Shown here: positions 51,934 through 60,460 of the stretch, piece after piece
How the letters are laid out: each line of letters begins with the position of its first letter
Position numbering within the stretch: the first letter of the stretch is position 1
NCBI RefSeq assembly: GCF_026427775.1
Contig: NZ_CP044532.1
Coordinates: forward strand, 2,480,001-2,544,000
Origin: Arthrobacter sp. CDRTa11
GTDB lineage: Bacteria; Actinomycetota; Actinomycetes; Actinomycetales; Micrococcaceae
Length of the DNA: 64,000 nt
Direction: 5' to 3'
Made by a program: the position numbers and the translations under genes
Notes under the pieces: generated by a model
Databases searched by the model: none
What the model was told of the DNA's origin: nothing
The model's input: only the letters and a program-made list of their open reading frames with translations

Positions 51934-53037
51934 ATGAACATAAACTCAAAGATCCCCTTGACCGGCAAAGACCGACGTATCGGAGTTGGATTCCTGGGTG
52001 CCGGGCCAGTAACCCAGGCGATCCACCTGCCCAGCCTTGCCCGTCTGACCGACCTGTTCCGGGTGAGCCACGTCATGGATGTCAATCAGTCAGTTGCAGA
52101 GTCGGTTGCCGCGCGGGTGGGTGCCCGTTCCTCTTCCGCCGTCGACGATTTGCTGGCGGATGATTCCGTTGAAGTTGTAGCCATTTGCAGCCCCCATAAG
52201 TTCCATGCGGAACAGGTCATTGCCGCTTGCCGTGCCGGAAAGAAGGCTGTGCTGTGCGAGAAGCCTTTTGCAGTCTCAGCTGCAGAGGCGGCGGACATAT
52301 CCGAGGTTTCAGCGGAAACGGGGGTACCGGTCATCGTCGGCGCCATGCACACCTTCGACCCTGGCTGGCTCGAAGCAGAGAAAATCTGGGGAGACCTCCC
52401 CGAAACGGCGCATTACATACGATCATCAATCGTCTTGCCTCCGAACGCCCGTTTTGAGGACTTCTCAACCGAGGTAATCACCCGTCCCGTCATGCCGACG
52501 CCTGATTACAGCGACCCTTCCGTCGTCAAAGCCCGTTTTGAGGGCATGGTGCTCGGTCTTGCCATTCATGATCTGCCGCTTGTCCGCCGCTTCGTGCCCC
52601 GCTTCGATGACCTTAAAGTACTGCATGCCGCAATCGCCAAGCCTTTCGGCTACTCGATCACTCTGAGGTCCGGTGGCCGCACGATCGAATTGTTGGCCTC
52701 CATCAACAAGTCCTGGAAGCCCGATTGGACGCTCGAAGCTTACGGACCTGAGTCGGCGTTGAAGGTCACCTTCACGCCGTCATACGTGCAGGCCGGTTCC
52801 GCGGTGGCGGAATACACTGCCGAATGCCGGAAGCTGGTCGCGGGACCATTTACCTACAACGGCTATGAGGGTGAGTGGCGGCACATTGCGGACATCATCG
52901 CTGGCACCGCCAGCGCTCCCGCAGCCAAAACCCTGATCGAGGATCTGAGCTTCGCGATCAAGATAGCCGACGCCGCCGCAGCGGTTGCCACAGCCGGGAT
53001 GGTCCCGGCGCTACAGCCTGAGGAGGCCCACGCATGA
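51934..53037 (+). CDS. Gfo/Idh/MocA-family oxidoreductase (glycan locus)
   Basis: 367 aa from ATG 51934 (an in-frame TTG at 51928 adds two residues). Rossmann motif GVGFLGAGPVTQAIHLPSLARL, followed by MDVNQSVAESVAARV; EKP motif VLCEKPFAVSA; and MVLGLAIHDLPLVRRF in the C-terminal domain, where His-Asp are catalytic in relatives. The N-terminal tail of about 17 residues precedes the fold. It overlaps the next gene by 4 bp. Probably an NAD(P)-dependent sugar or uronate dehydrogenase acting on the product released by the sulfatases/GH3. Confidence 0.87.
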   Translation: MNINSKIPLTGKDRRIGVGFLGAGPVTQAIHLPSLARLTDLFRVSHVMDVNQSVAESVAARVGARSSSAVDDLLADDSVEVVAICSPHKFHAEQVIAACRAGKKAVLCEKPFAVSAAEAADISEVSAETGVPVIVGAMHTFDPGWLEAEKIWGDLPETAHYIRSSIVLPPNARFEDFSTEVITRPVMPTPDYSDPSVVKARFEGMVLGLAIHDLPLVRRFVPRFDDLKVLHAAIAKPFGYSITLRSGGRTIELLASINKSWKPDWTLEAYGPESALKVTFTPSYVQAGSAVAEYTAECRKLVAGPFTYNGYEGEWRHIADIIAGTASAPAAKTLIEDLSFAIKIADAAAAVATAGMVPALQPEEAHA

Positions 53038-53822
53038 ACGTCCCCTTCACTGTCGGAGCAGACGAAGCAGCACGCAAGTCCGGGGCCGTAGACAGCGTCG
53101 TCGCTTCGCTCCCCGTTTCCCTGGCCCACACCATTTCACAACCTGACATTGTGGCCATTGATGGAAGTGGCACCGCCTGGATGCAGAAGGCCCAGAAGGC
53201 TCTCGACGACGGTGCCCGGGCAGCAATCATAATTTCACCAACACTGGAGTCCGATCCTGCCCCTAAGTCTTCCTCCCGAATACTGTTTGATTGGGCTTTT
53301 GCGTCTAATCCCGCAGTCCAAAAGGCCGCTGAAGCAGCAGGCCGGCTGGTCTCCCCGGCGGTGCTCCTGGAATCCAGGCTCGTTGTTCCGCCAGGAGTGG
53401 ACCTGAATCAGGTTTTACTGGACCAGCTAACAGCTGTGACCGAAATTGTTGGAGAAGGCGCACTGCCTGCCAACTCCCTTCGCTGTATCCATGCCGACGA
53501 CCGTGGCTATCAGTTTGCCGGCAAGCTCGCTAGCGGCGCTCCCGTGACCGTCTCGGCAGTGGTCACCACCGCCGTCGGCCCGAACCTCCGGGTCCGGCTT
53601 TTGACGGTGGAGGAGAGCCTGACGGCTTCTATTCCCGGGCCTGATACGGCAGCGCCGGCTGAAGTTTATGTGACGACACCCGAGGGGGAAGTGCTCCTGC
53701 CAATGGAGTACGAGTCAGCCCACCGCTCCACCTGGCGACGCGCCACCAGGAAACTCTCGGAAGGGACGGATGCCCAGGACTTCGCCAGGCTTACCAAGGC
53801 CGCGTCGGTCGTGCACGCGTGA
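53034..53822 (+). CDS. Unknown protein coupled to Gfo/Idh/MocA oxidoreductase
   Basis: 262 aa, starting inside the stop of the oxidoreductase (ATGA overlap), so the two are co-translated. I do not recognise a domain. Its first part (residues about 20-140) looks like a parallel alpha/beta fold, with PDIVAIDGSGTAWMQKAQKALDDGARAAIIISPTLES resembling the substrate-free half of a Rossmann protein. The second half is beta-rich: GYQFAGKLASGAPVTVSAVVTTAVGPNLRVRLL, then a C-terminal stretch ending LTKAASVVHA. No signal peptide. A non-catalytic or second subunit of the dehydrogenase is a reasonable idea; it is not proven. Confidence 0.65.
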   Translation: MNVPFTVGADEAARKSGAVDSVVASLPVSLAHTISQPDIVAIDGSGTAWMQKAQKALDDGARAAIIISPTLESDPAPKSSSRILFDWAFASNPAVQKAAEAAGRLVSPAVLLESRLVVPPGVDLNQVLLDQLTAVTEIVGEGALPANSLRCIHADDRGYQFAGKLASGAPVTVSAVVTTAVGPNLRVRLLTVEESLTASIPGPDTAAPAEVYVTTPEGEVLLPMEYESAHRSTWRRATRKLSEGTDAQDFARLTKAASVVHA

Positions 53823-53926
53823 ACATCATGCCCGGTGCGAGTCGTTGTGTGTGGGATCGGCCCTAACGAATCCAAACCCTGCGGCCGCCATCGAGTTCGA
53901 TGGAAGGATACCTGCGGTGGGGTGGC

Positions 53927-55435
53927 TTAACTGGATGCCCGGAGGGCTTGGGCGTACTTTTCGACGCGCTCGAGTGTCCCGGCATCGTGGGGACCCCACT
54001 CCGGATGCGGAGTGCCGGGCCCGGCGTAGGGCTCGTCCCGGTAGTGGCGCTGGTACTCGGCGAGCTTCTGTTCCAGTTCGGTACGGATGTCTGCGTAAGC
54101 GGGATCGTCAGCTACGTTGCGGACCTCTGCGGGATCGTTACGGAGGTCGTACAGTTCCCACTCGGCGTCGAACTCACGCTCCGAGGCGCCGGGGACGCCG
54201 AGACCTGCGCCGTAGTAGTGGATGAGCTTGTAGTCCGTGGTGCGGATGCCGTAGTGACCGGGTGCCGCATGGATGGGGTCGTCGTGTTCCCAGTACCGGT
54301 AGTAAGCGGCATCCGGCCAATCGTCGACCTGCTCCCCACGCAGGAGCGGTCGGAAGCTGCGGCCCTGCGACGTCGGAAGCGCGTCAGTGGCACTGATGCC
54401 GCAGATGTCCAGGAACGTGGCAGCGAAATCGACGTTGGTGATGATTGCCTCACAGCGGCTGCCGGGCTGGATTTCGGCAGGCCACCTCATCAGCATGGGC
54501 ATCTGCAGGGATTGATCAAACATCAGCCGCTTATCGAACCAGCCGTGGTCCCCGAGGAAGAACCCCTGGTCCGAGGTGTAGACCACCAACGTGTTCTCGG
54601 CGAGTCCGCGCTGCTCGAGGTGGTCCAGCAGGCGGCCCACGTTGTCATCGATGGACTGAACGCATTGCAGATAGTCGCGCATGTAGATCTGGTACTTCCA
54701 CCGCATCCGCGCTTCCCGGTTCCCGGGCCCTCGCAGTTCCTCCGGGACCTCTGTCTTGAGGTCGTCAGCACCCATATCGTCCGCGATGGTCATATGTACG
54801 CCGCGCACGGCCTGGCTGCGGGTGGCGTAATCGTCCAGGAACGTTTCCGGCTCCGGGATCTGCCCGTCCGCGTAGAGGTGCTTGTGCTTCTCGTCGGGAA
54901 TCCATGGGCGGTGCGGTGCCTTGTGATGGACAAGCATGCAGAACGGTTCCTCGCCGCTCAGGCCGTCCAGCCAGTCGATGGAGAGGTCAGTGACGATGTC
55001 TGTGGCGTATCCGGGCATGGTCGCGCTGCCGTTCTCATCGAGCATTTCCGGATCGACGTAGTCGCCCTGCCCGGGAAAGATCTTCCATGCATCAAACCCC
55101 CGAGGCAGGGCTTTTCCGTGCTCTCCGAGATGCCACTTCCCGAACAGGGCGGTCTTGTATCCGTCCGCGTGCAGCACGTCCACGAACGTGGGGACCCGAT
55201 AATCCATCTCGGTCCAGATCGACGAGACGCCATTGATGTGGCTGTAGGTACCGGTGAGGATGCTCGCCCGCGACGGGCTGCAGATCGAGTTCGTGCAGTA
55301 CACCGAGTCCAGGCGCATGCCGCCCTCGGCGATGCGGTCCAGATGTGGGGTCGAGTTTACGCGGCTCCCGTACGCCGAGATGGCATGCGCGGCATGGTCG
55401 TCGGACATAATGAAGATGATGTTCGTCTTCGACAT
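53927..55435 (-). CDS. Type I sulfatase (arylsulfatase A-like)
   Basis: 502 aa. Metal site FIMSDDHAAHAISAYG (Asp12, Asp13), formylglycine motif CSPSR with Cys52 (then ASILTG), ALFGKWHLG Lys/His in the active site, and VVYTSDQGFFLGDHGWFDKR with the Asp/Gln-Asn type metal pair. AAAGGAAG precedes the ATG. No signal peptide, so intracellular. Similar in layout to heparan/N-sulfoglucosamine sulfatases. It is the last gene of the minus-strand series that begins with copy B of the transporter, 12 bp after the third sulfatase. Confidence 0.92.
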   Translation of the reverse strand: MSKTNIIFIMSDDHAAHAISAYGSRVNSTPHLDRIAEGGMRLDSVYCTNSICSPSRASILTGTYSHINGVSSIWTEMDYRVPTFVDVLHADGYKTALFGKWHLGEHGKALPRGFDAWKIFPGQGDYVDPEMLDENGSATMPGYATDIVTDLSIDWLDGLSGEEPFCMLVHHKAPHRPWIPDEKHKHLYADGQIPEPETFLDDYATRSQAVRGVHMTIADDMGADDLKTEVPEELRGPGNREARMRWKYQIYMRDYLQCVQSIDDNVGRLLDHLEQRGLAENTLVVYTSDQGFFLGDHGWFDKRLMFDQSLQMPMLMRWPAEIQPGSRCEAIITNVDFAATFLDICGISATDALPTSQGRSFRPLLRGEQVDDWPDAAYYRYWEHDDPIHAAPGHYGIRTTDYKLIHYYGAGLGVPGASEREFDAEWELYDLRNDPAEVRNVADDPAYADIRTELEQKLAEYQRHYRDEPYAGPGTPHPEWGPHDAGTLERVEKYAQALRASS

Positions 55436-55447
55436 TTTCTTCCTTTC

Positions 55448-57112
55448 TCAGTTGATCGTGATGGCGACCTCATCGCTTGGTTCAAAGCCAAGGCGCCAGG
55501 CGCGGACCCACAGTCTGGTTCCTTCTTCTGCGGTAACGGGACCGGTGTACAGGTTCCATTGGCGTCCATCATTCTGCGGAGCTCCGCTAACCTGCTCCAA
55601 CGGGCTGCCAGCTTTCATCCCGTCGCCGGGCGGGTCGAACGTCCACCCGATTGATGCCCCTGCCGTGGAGCATTTGGCTTCTAAGCCCCCCGAGGTCAGC
55701 GATACATCGGGGACGTCCGTGGGGCGGAGCCTTCCCCCGGGCCTCCATTGTTCGATCAATTTACGTTCAGGCACCAGCCCCAGGTCTCCATAACGGTCCT
55801 GCCAGTCCGCGAGTGCAGACCGAAGCTGTTGCATTGCGGCACCGTGGGCAGGGTCCTCAGCCAGGTTGACCGTCTCATGCGGATCCGCAATGAGGTCGTA
55901 CAACTCTTCCTGAGGTCGTCCAGCCGCCACGACGCTGCGTTGGAGTTCCGTTAGCCGGTTTGGCAGCGTGCCGCTGCCCAGCTGGTTGGCCTCCTCGGCG
56001 GCCAACTCCCGGAATTCGGCCCACGTTTCCAGGTGATCCGGGTACTGGGTGTGCTGCATTCCTGAACGGTCCGGGTGGTAGTGCCGGATATATCGGTGGC
56101 GGGCGTCCCTGACGGTCCGGGACATGTCCTCGGCCTCGTCCATGCGGTCCCTGCTGCCAAATACAAAGTCGTTCTGCTGCCCGGAGAATTCCCCGTTGCC
56201 GTTAAAGAGGGGAATGCCATGCATATGCGCAGGGATGGGAAGGCCGCAAGCCTTGAGCATGGTGGGGGCGAGGTCCATTGTGTGGACGAGCTCCGTCCGG
56301 ACTGTCTCCGGAGGAATCGCGCCGGGCCACCGGACGATTAGCGGTTCCCGTAGCCCGGCTTCGTTCGGCCATCGTTTGGCCCGGGGCATGCCGCGGCCGT
56401 GATCGCTCCAGAACACCACGATGGTGGATTCGGCCAGGCCGTCCTCTTCCAGCTGGGCCAAAATGTCCCCAACCCAGTGGTCCATCTCAGTGATGAGGTC
56501 GCTGTACCTTGCCCATGCGCGCCTGAACACAGGAGTGTCCGGGTAGTAAGGCGGCAACGGTGCTTCATTGGGGTTATGCCTGGCTCCCGATCCCACGTTT
56601 CGGGTGGTCTCCGCGAAGGCCTCCTCATCCAGGTAGATCCGTGACTCGTGGGTGACCATGCCGTGGAAGGCGGCAAAGAACGGGGTCTCTGGATCGGGAC
56701 GGTTGCGCCAGTGTGCGGTGCTGCTGCAGTCATCGAACGTCGTGGGAGGTGTGACCACCTGGAAGTCCGTGAAGCTGTTGTTGGTGCAGTAGTACCCGGC
56801 TTGTCTGAAGTACTCGGGCAGAAGCCGGACCTCCGGCGGCGGCACCGCTTTGGTGCGCATGTGCATTGTGCCGATGGCCGTAGGAAAGCAACCGGTCATG
56901 ATCGCAGAACGAGCCGGGGCACAGACAGGAGCGGACGCAAAAGCGTTGTCAAACCGGGCACCCTCAGCGGCGAGCCGGTCGAGGTTCGGTGTCGTGGCGT
57001 ATTCTGCTCCTGGCCAAACCCCCCGATAGCACCCCAGGTCTGGATTTATGTCATGTGTGGAGATCCAGACGATGTTCGGTGATTTCAATAAAAGCTCTTT
57101 GTCTGCCTTCAT
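55448..57112 (-). CDS. Type I sulfatase with CAPAR motif
   Basis: 554 aa from ATG 57112; an in-frame extension to 57187 overlaps the TetR gene and is rejected. Metal site VWISTHDINPDLGCYRG (Asp21), motif CAPAR with Cys64 and then SAIMTG. The Ser of the usual CxPSR is Ala, a tolerated but less common version of CxPxR. VVFWSDHGRGMPRAKRW holds the Asp-His metal ligands. The C-terminal 100 residues (from about 455) add a beta-rich domain not seen in minimal sulfatases. It lies 13 bp after the TetR stop, same strand. No signal peptide. The substrate is unknown. Confidence 0.88.
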   Translation of the reverse strand: MKADKELLLKSPNIVWISTHDINPDLGCYRGVWPGAEYATTPNLDRLAAEGARFDNAFASAPVCAPARSAIMTGCFPTAIGTMHMRTKAVPPPEVRLLPEYFRQAGYYCTNNSFTDFQVVTPPTTFDDCSSTAHWRNRPDPETPFFAAFHGMVTHESRIYLDEEAFAETTRNVGSGARHNPNEAPLPPYYPDTPVFRRAWARYSDLITEMDHWVGDILAQLEEDGLAESTIVVFWSDHGRGMPRAKRWPNEAGLREPLIVRWPGAIPPETVRTELVHTMDLAPTMLKACGLPIPAHMHGIPLFNGNGEFSGQQNDFVFGSRDRMDEAEDMSRTVRDARHRYIRHYHPDRSGMQHTQYPDHLETWAEFRELAAEEANQLGSGTLPNRLTELQRSVVAAGRPQEELYDLIADPHETVNLAEDPAHGAAMQQLRSALADWQDRYGDLGLVPERKLIEQWRPGGRLRPTDVPDVSLTSGGLEAKCSTAGASIGWTFDPPGDGMKAGSPLEQVSGAPQNDGRQWNLYTGPVTAEEGTRLWVRAWRLGFEPSDEVAITIN

Positions 57113-57125
57113 GGCACCGGGCACT

Positions 57126-57755
57126 TCATCCCTCGGCGACGGCCGGAACAGTCGGGCTCGTGCGGACATAGCTGTTCCAGAAAGCATCCAGCGTCCCAGC
57201 CAGGTCCACGGCAGGGTTGATGGCCCATTCCGCCTGCAGCCCGTCGGAGAGCGCCAAAAGCATACGGGAGATCACCTTAGGGTCAGCGTCGGGGCTGAAC
57301 GTCCCGGCCTTTTGGCGCTTTTCGATGTCCCGGGTTATCCGGGCGTGGACCACCAGATCCCGGTCACGGAAATAGTCATGGCAGGGATGCTCAGGGTTAA
57401 CGGCCGCTGCCTGGAGGCTGACGTACAGCTGCACGAGGCCAGGGACCTCCATGTTGTGATGTGCAAGCTGGATAATCAGCGGAAGTTGAGTGATGTCGGC
57501 TGGGCTGAAATGCTGCCTGTCCACTTCGTCACGTTTTCTAAGCACCTCGGCCAGGAGGTTCTCCTTGGTGTCGAAGTGGTGGAGCAGCCCGGCCTGGGTC
57601 ATGCCCGCCTGATCTGCGATGTCGCGAAGCGAAGTGGCGGTGTAACCCTTTTTGCTGATGACTTCCAGAGCTGTTTCAAGGATTAATTCCCGTGCGGCCC
57701 TGCCTTTCGCGTAGGTTCCTCGCCTCCGCGGCGGCACTTCGGTGTTTGCGGCCAT
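57126..57755 (-). CDS. TetR-family regulator (B)
   Basis: 209 aa. HTH in residues about 21-70: ARELILETALEVISKKGYTATSLRDIADQAGMTQAGLLHHFDTKENLL. It shares with TetR A the G-T/A-Y-x-KG motif before helix 1 and AAVNPEHP in the ligand domain. The ATG at 57755 immediately abuts the GH3 stop (57756-57758), so it is part of the operon of copy B rather than divergent. It probably represses the copy B operon from a promoter upstream of the window edge. Confidence 0.88.
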   Translation of the reverse strand: MAANTEVPPRRRGTYAKGRAARELILETALEVISKKGYTATSLRDIADQAGMTQAGLLHHFDTKENLLAEVLRKRDEVDRQHFSPADITQLPLIIQLAHHNMEVPGLVQLYVSLQAAAVNPEHPCHDYFRDRDLVVHARITRDIEKRQKAGTFSPDADPKVISRMLLALSDGLQAEWAINPAVDLAGTLDAFWNSYVRTSPTVPAVAEG

Positions 57756-59615
57756 TTAAAGCTCCAATCCGAACCCGCACTCGTACAGCGGGTCCTTTGT
57801 GTCTCCGGGAACGTCAGGTCGGGAGGCTATCACGGCTGCCTCCGAGCGGGGGAGCTGGAACGGCAGGCGGCCTTCGGGCGGGACAATTCCGGTGAGTGCC
57901 TGAAGGACGGCGATGTCGGATGCGCCGTAGACGGCGGCGATGGCGGCACAGTGCGGTTCCAGCGGGGTCAAAACTGCGGGGCGGTCCAGATGAGGAACCA
58001 GAATGACCGGGAGCACCGCAGCCAGCTGCTGGACTCTGTTAGTGGTCTCGCTGTCGAATTCCAGGCTTCCTGCGTGGAAGCTGGCTTCCAGCATGTAGGT
58101 GTCGCGGAATTCAAAGGGTGCCGCTACCCGAACAATTGCCACATCAGCGTCGGCGGGATCGGCGGCTGGGATGAGACCGGCTTCGGTAAGTACGTCCGGG
58201 CTTAGCCCGTCAGAAAATACGCGGAGACCTGACGCCAGCGGCAAGAGCGCCGAGCCGTCGCTTATTTCGTTCTTCAGGACGGTCACGGAGCGGGCCTGGG
58301 CCCGCTGGCCCGCCGCCACATATTCGGGCAGGCCGGTCCGTTCTTCAGCTTGGATTTCGTCGATGTACGGGTTGTCGAACAAACCCAGTTCGAACTTCAC
58401 CTTCAACAGCCGGCGGACCGAAGTGTCGATCCGCGCTTCGCTCAGCCGGCCGTCGCGGACCAGCGCTACCACGAGTTCGGGGGATTCTTCACCGCCGAAC
58501 TGGTCGCAGCCGGCTTCGATGATCTTCAGGACGCGTTCCGTTTCGGAGAGGTGTTCAACGCCCCAGGCGCGCGGCGGGAGTTGGCGTCCAAAGAGACGGG
58601 ATTCGGTGACCAAGCCCCAGTCGGTGCACACGACGCCGTCGTAGCCCAGTTTTTCCCGCAGGAGTCCGGTGATGATCTGCCGGTTGTACCCGAAACCGAC
58701 TTCTTCAACAGGTTCGCCGTCCAGCTCCAGGCCTATGGGCATGCCGTAGTAGGGCATGATGGCCGTGACGCCGTGGGCGATGATGCGCTTAAAGGGCTCA
58801 AGGTGATGCTCGAACATGCCGCCGGGGTAGACCTGTTCGCGTCCATAGGGGAAGTGTGGGTCTTCGCCGTCCCGTTGCGGGCCGCCGCCGGGGAAGTGTT
58901 TGGCCATGCAGGCGACGCTGCCGGCGCCCAAAGGCTGGTCTTCGAATCCCTCCAGGTAGGCCAGGGCGAGGCGGGCGACAAGGTCCTTGTCCTGGCCGAA
59001 GGTGCTGTATTGGCGTGCCCACCGGGGTTCGGTGGCGAGGTCGAGGGTGGGGTGGAGGGCGGCACGGATACCGATCGCGGTGTATTCGGCTCTGGCGATG
59101 GCTGCGAATTCGCGGACCAGCTGTTCGTCCCTCACGGCGGCGAGGCCGAGTGGCTCGGGCCACGCGGAGAAGTACGCGGCGGTGAAGGATGCGCCCCAGT
59201 TTTCGATGAAGGAGTGACGGGGGTCGGTGGACAGTGTCACCGGGATCCCGTGCGGGCTGGAGCTGGTGGCCATGCGCTGCAGTTCGTTCACCCAACGGGC
59301 TGCGAGTTTTGGCTCGGGCACGAAGTGGAGATTGAGGTGATTGATGTACTTGTCGGCGACGACTTGCTGAACAGTGGCCTGGCTTGGCCGGGGGGTCTCG
59401 TATCCGAGCTTTCCGTTCTCGGCGGCGCTGACCACTGTTTGGAACATCAGTCCCACTTTTTCCTCGAGGGAAAGTCTGCCCAGGAGATCCTCCACCCGCT
59501 CGGCTACGGGCAGTCCGGGATTCTCGTACGGGTCCATAACACCGTTCCCGTTGAGGTCCCGAAAGACAGTACCCTCCGGAGTGCGCTGGAATTCGGGCTC
59601 AAGATCCACACTCAT
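57756..59615 (-). CDS. Glycoside hydrolase family 3 beta-glycosidase
   Basis: 619 aa. GH3 N-domain with GRLSLEEKVGLMFQ near residue 50, VACMAKHFPGGGPQRDGED, and the nucleophile Asp332 in GVVCTDWGLV. The C-domain includes SVTVLKNE and the NAG/beta-glucosidase (alpha/beta)6 sandwich. There is no signal peptide, matching intracellular cleavage of imported oligosaccharides. ATG 59615 overlaps the ATPase F stop by 4 bp. GH3 is broad (beta-glucosides, xylosides, N-acetylglucosaminides); in a sulfatase locus it may remove neutral sugars from a desulfated oligosaccharide. Confidence 0.9.
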   Translation of the reverse strand: MSVDLEPEFQRTPEGTVFRDLNGNGVMDPYENPGLPVAERVEDLLGRLSLEEKVGLMFQTVVSAAENGKLGYETPRPSQATVQQVVADKYINHLNLHFVPEPKLAARWVNELQRMATSSSPHGIPVTLSTDPRHSFIENWGASFTAAYFSAWPEPLGLAAVRDEQLVREFAAIARAEYTAIGIRAALHPTLDLATEPRWARQYSTFGQDKDLVARLALAYLEGFEDQPLGAGSVACMAKHFPGGGPQRDGEDPHFPYGREQVYPGGMFEHHLEPFKRIIAHGVTAIMPYYGMPIGLELDGEPVEEVGFGYNRQIITGLLREKLGYDGVVCTDWGLVTESRLFGRQLPPRAWGVEHLSETERVLKIIEAGCDQFGGEESPELVVALVRDGRLSEARIDTSVRRLLKVKFELGLFDNPYIDEIQAEERTGLPEYVAAGQRAQARSVTVLKNEISDGSALLPLASGLRVFSDGLSPDVLTEAGLIPAADPADADVAIVRVAAPFEFRDTYMLEASFHAGSLEFDSETTNRVQQLAAVLPVILVPHLDRPAVLTPLEPHCAAIAAVYGASDIAVLQALTGIVPPEGRLPFQLPRSEAAVIASRPDVPGDTKDPLYECGFGLEL

Positions 59616-60460
59616 GCTGCCTGCTCCGCGGTTGCGGTGACCAGCTGGCGGCGTGCTTCGCGGCGTTCGCGTTGCTGGGCGGGGTGGGGAACTGGAGCGG
59701 ACATGAACAGCCTTTGCGTGTAGGGGTGGACGGGTTGGGAGGTGACCTGCGCCGCGCGGCCGTGTTCAACGATGTGTCCTTTGTACAGGACGATGACGTT
59801 GTGGCTGATGTGGCGGATGACGCTGAGGTCGTGGGAGACGAAGAGGTAGGCCACTTTGGTCGCTTCCTGGATTTCGACCAAGAGGTCCAGGACGGTGGCC
59901 TGGGTGGTGAGGTCCAGGGCGGAGACGGGTTCATCGCAGACGATGAGGCGTGGCTTGACGGCGATGGCGCGGGCGATGGCGATGCGTTGCCGCTGTCCGC
60001 CGGAAAACTCACGGGGGAGCCGGCCGCCGGAGTTTGCGGGCAGGTGGACCCGGTCCAGGAGCCCGCGGACGCGTTCGAGGGCGTCTTTTTTGCTGGTGCC
60101 CTGGATGGTGAGCGGCTCGGAGAGGATGTCTTCCACTGTCATCGACGGATTCAGGGACGTGTAAGGGTCCTGGAACACCACCTGGATGTCACGGCTGAGG
60201 GCACGCCGTTCCCGGCGGCCGGCGTGGGTGATGTCTTTGCCGTCGAACAGGATGCGCCCTGCGGAGGGTTTGACCAGGCCAAGGATCGCCCTGCCGATGG
60301 TGGTTTTGCCGGAGCCGGATTCCCCGACGAGGCCCAGGGTTTCGCCCTGGCGGATGGCGAAGGAAATGTCCTCCAGAGCTTTGAAAGGAGGTTTGCGGCC
60401 GTGGCCGGGGTATTCCACGGCGAGCTTCTCGACTTCCAGTAGCCGGTTCGGGTTCGTCAT
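59612..60460 (-). CDS. Opp/Dpp-family ATP-binding protein F (copy B)
   Basis: 282 aa. It is almost the same protein as the gene at 50910-51755: same Walker A ([12 protein letters not shown]), signature (FSGGQRQRIAIAR) and Walker B (LIVCDEPVSALD). Differences are few, such as SAGRI versus TGGRI after LVKP and SRHDRR versus GRRERR. It ends in an ATGA overlap with the GH3 gene. Both copies presumably couple to their own permease-ATPase fusion and could be exchangeable. Confidence 0.93.
   Translation of the reverse strand: MTNPNRLLEVEKLAVEYPGHGRKPPFKALEDISFAIRQGETLGLVGESGSGKTTIGRAILGLVKPSAGRILFDGKDITHAGRRERRALSRDIQVVFQDPYTSLNPSMTVEDILSEPLTIQGTSKKDALERVRGLLDRVHLPANSGGRLPREFSGGQRQRIAIARAIAVKPRLIVCDEPVSALDLTTQATVLDLLVEIQEATKVAYLFVSHDLSVIRHISHNVIVLYKGHIVEHGRAAQVTSQPVHPYTQRLFMSAPVPHPAQQRERREARRQLVTATAEQAA

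Noticed and set aside
53888..53903. Short palindrome CCATCGAGTTCGATGG between convergent genes
   Set aside because: Only a 6-bp stem with a 4-nt loop; chance occurrence is likely in GC-rich DNA.
53900..55654. Open frame of about 584 codons on the plus strand opposite a sulfatase
   Set aside because: The minus strand encodes a complete sulfatase with motif CSPSR; the plus frame has no recognisable domain or ribosome-binding site.
58350..59723. Open plus-strand frame of about 457 codons opposite the GH3 gene
   Set aside because: The minus strand has all GH3 motifs including nucleophile Asp332, so the plus frame is a shadow.
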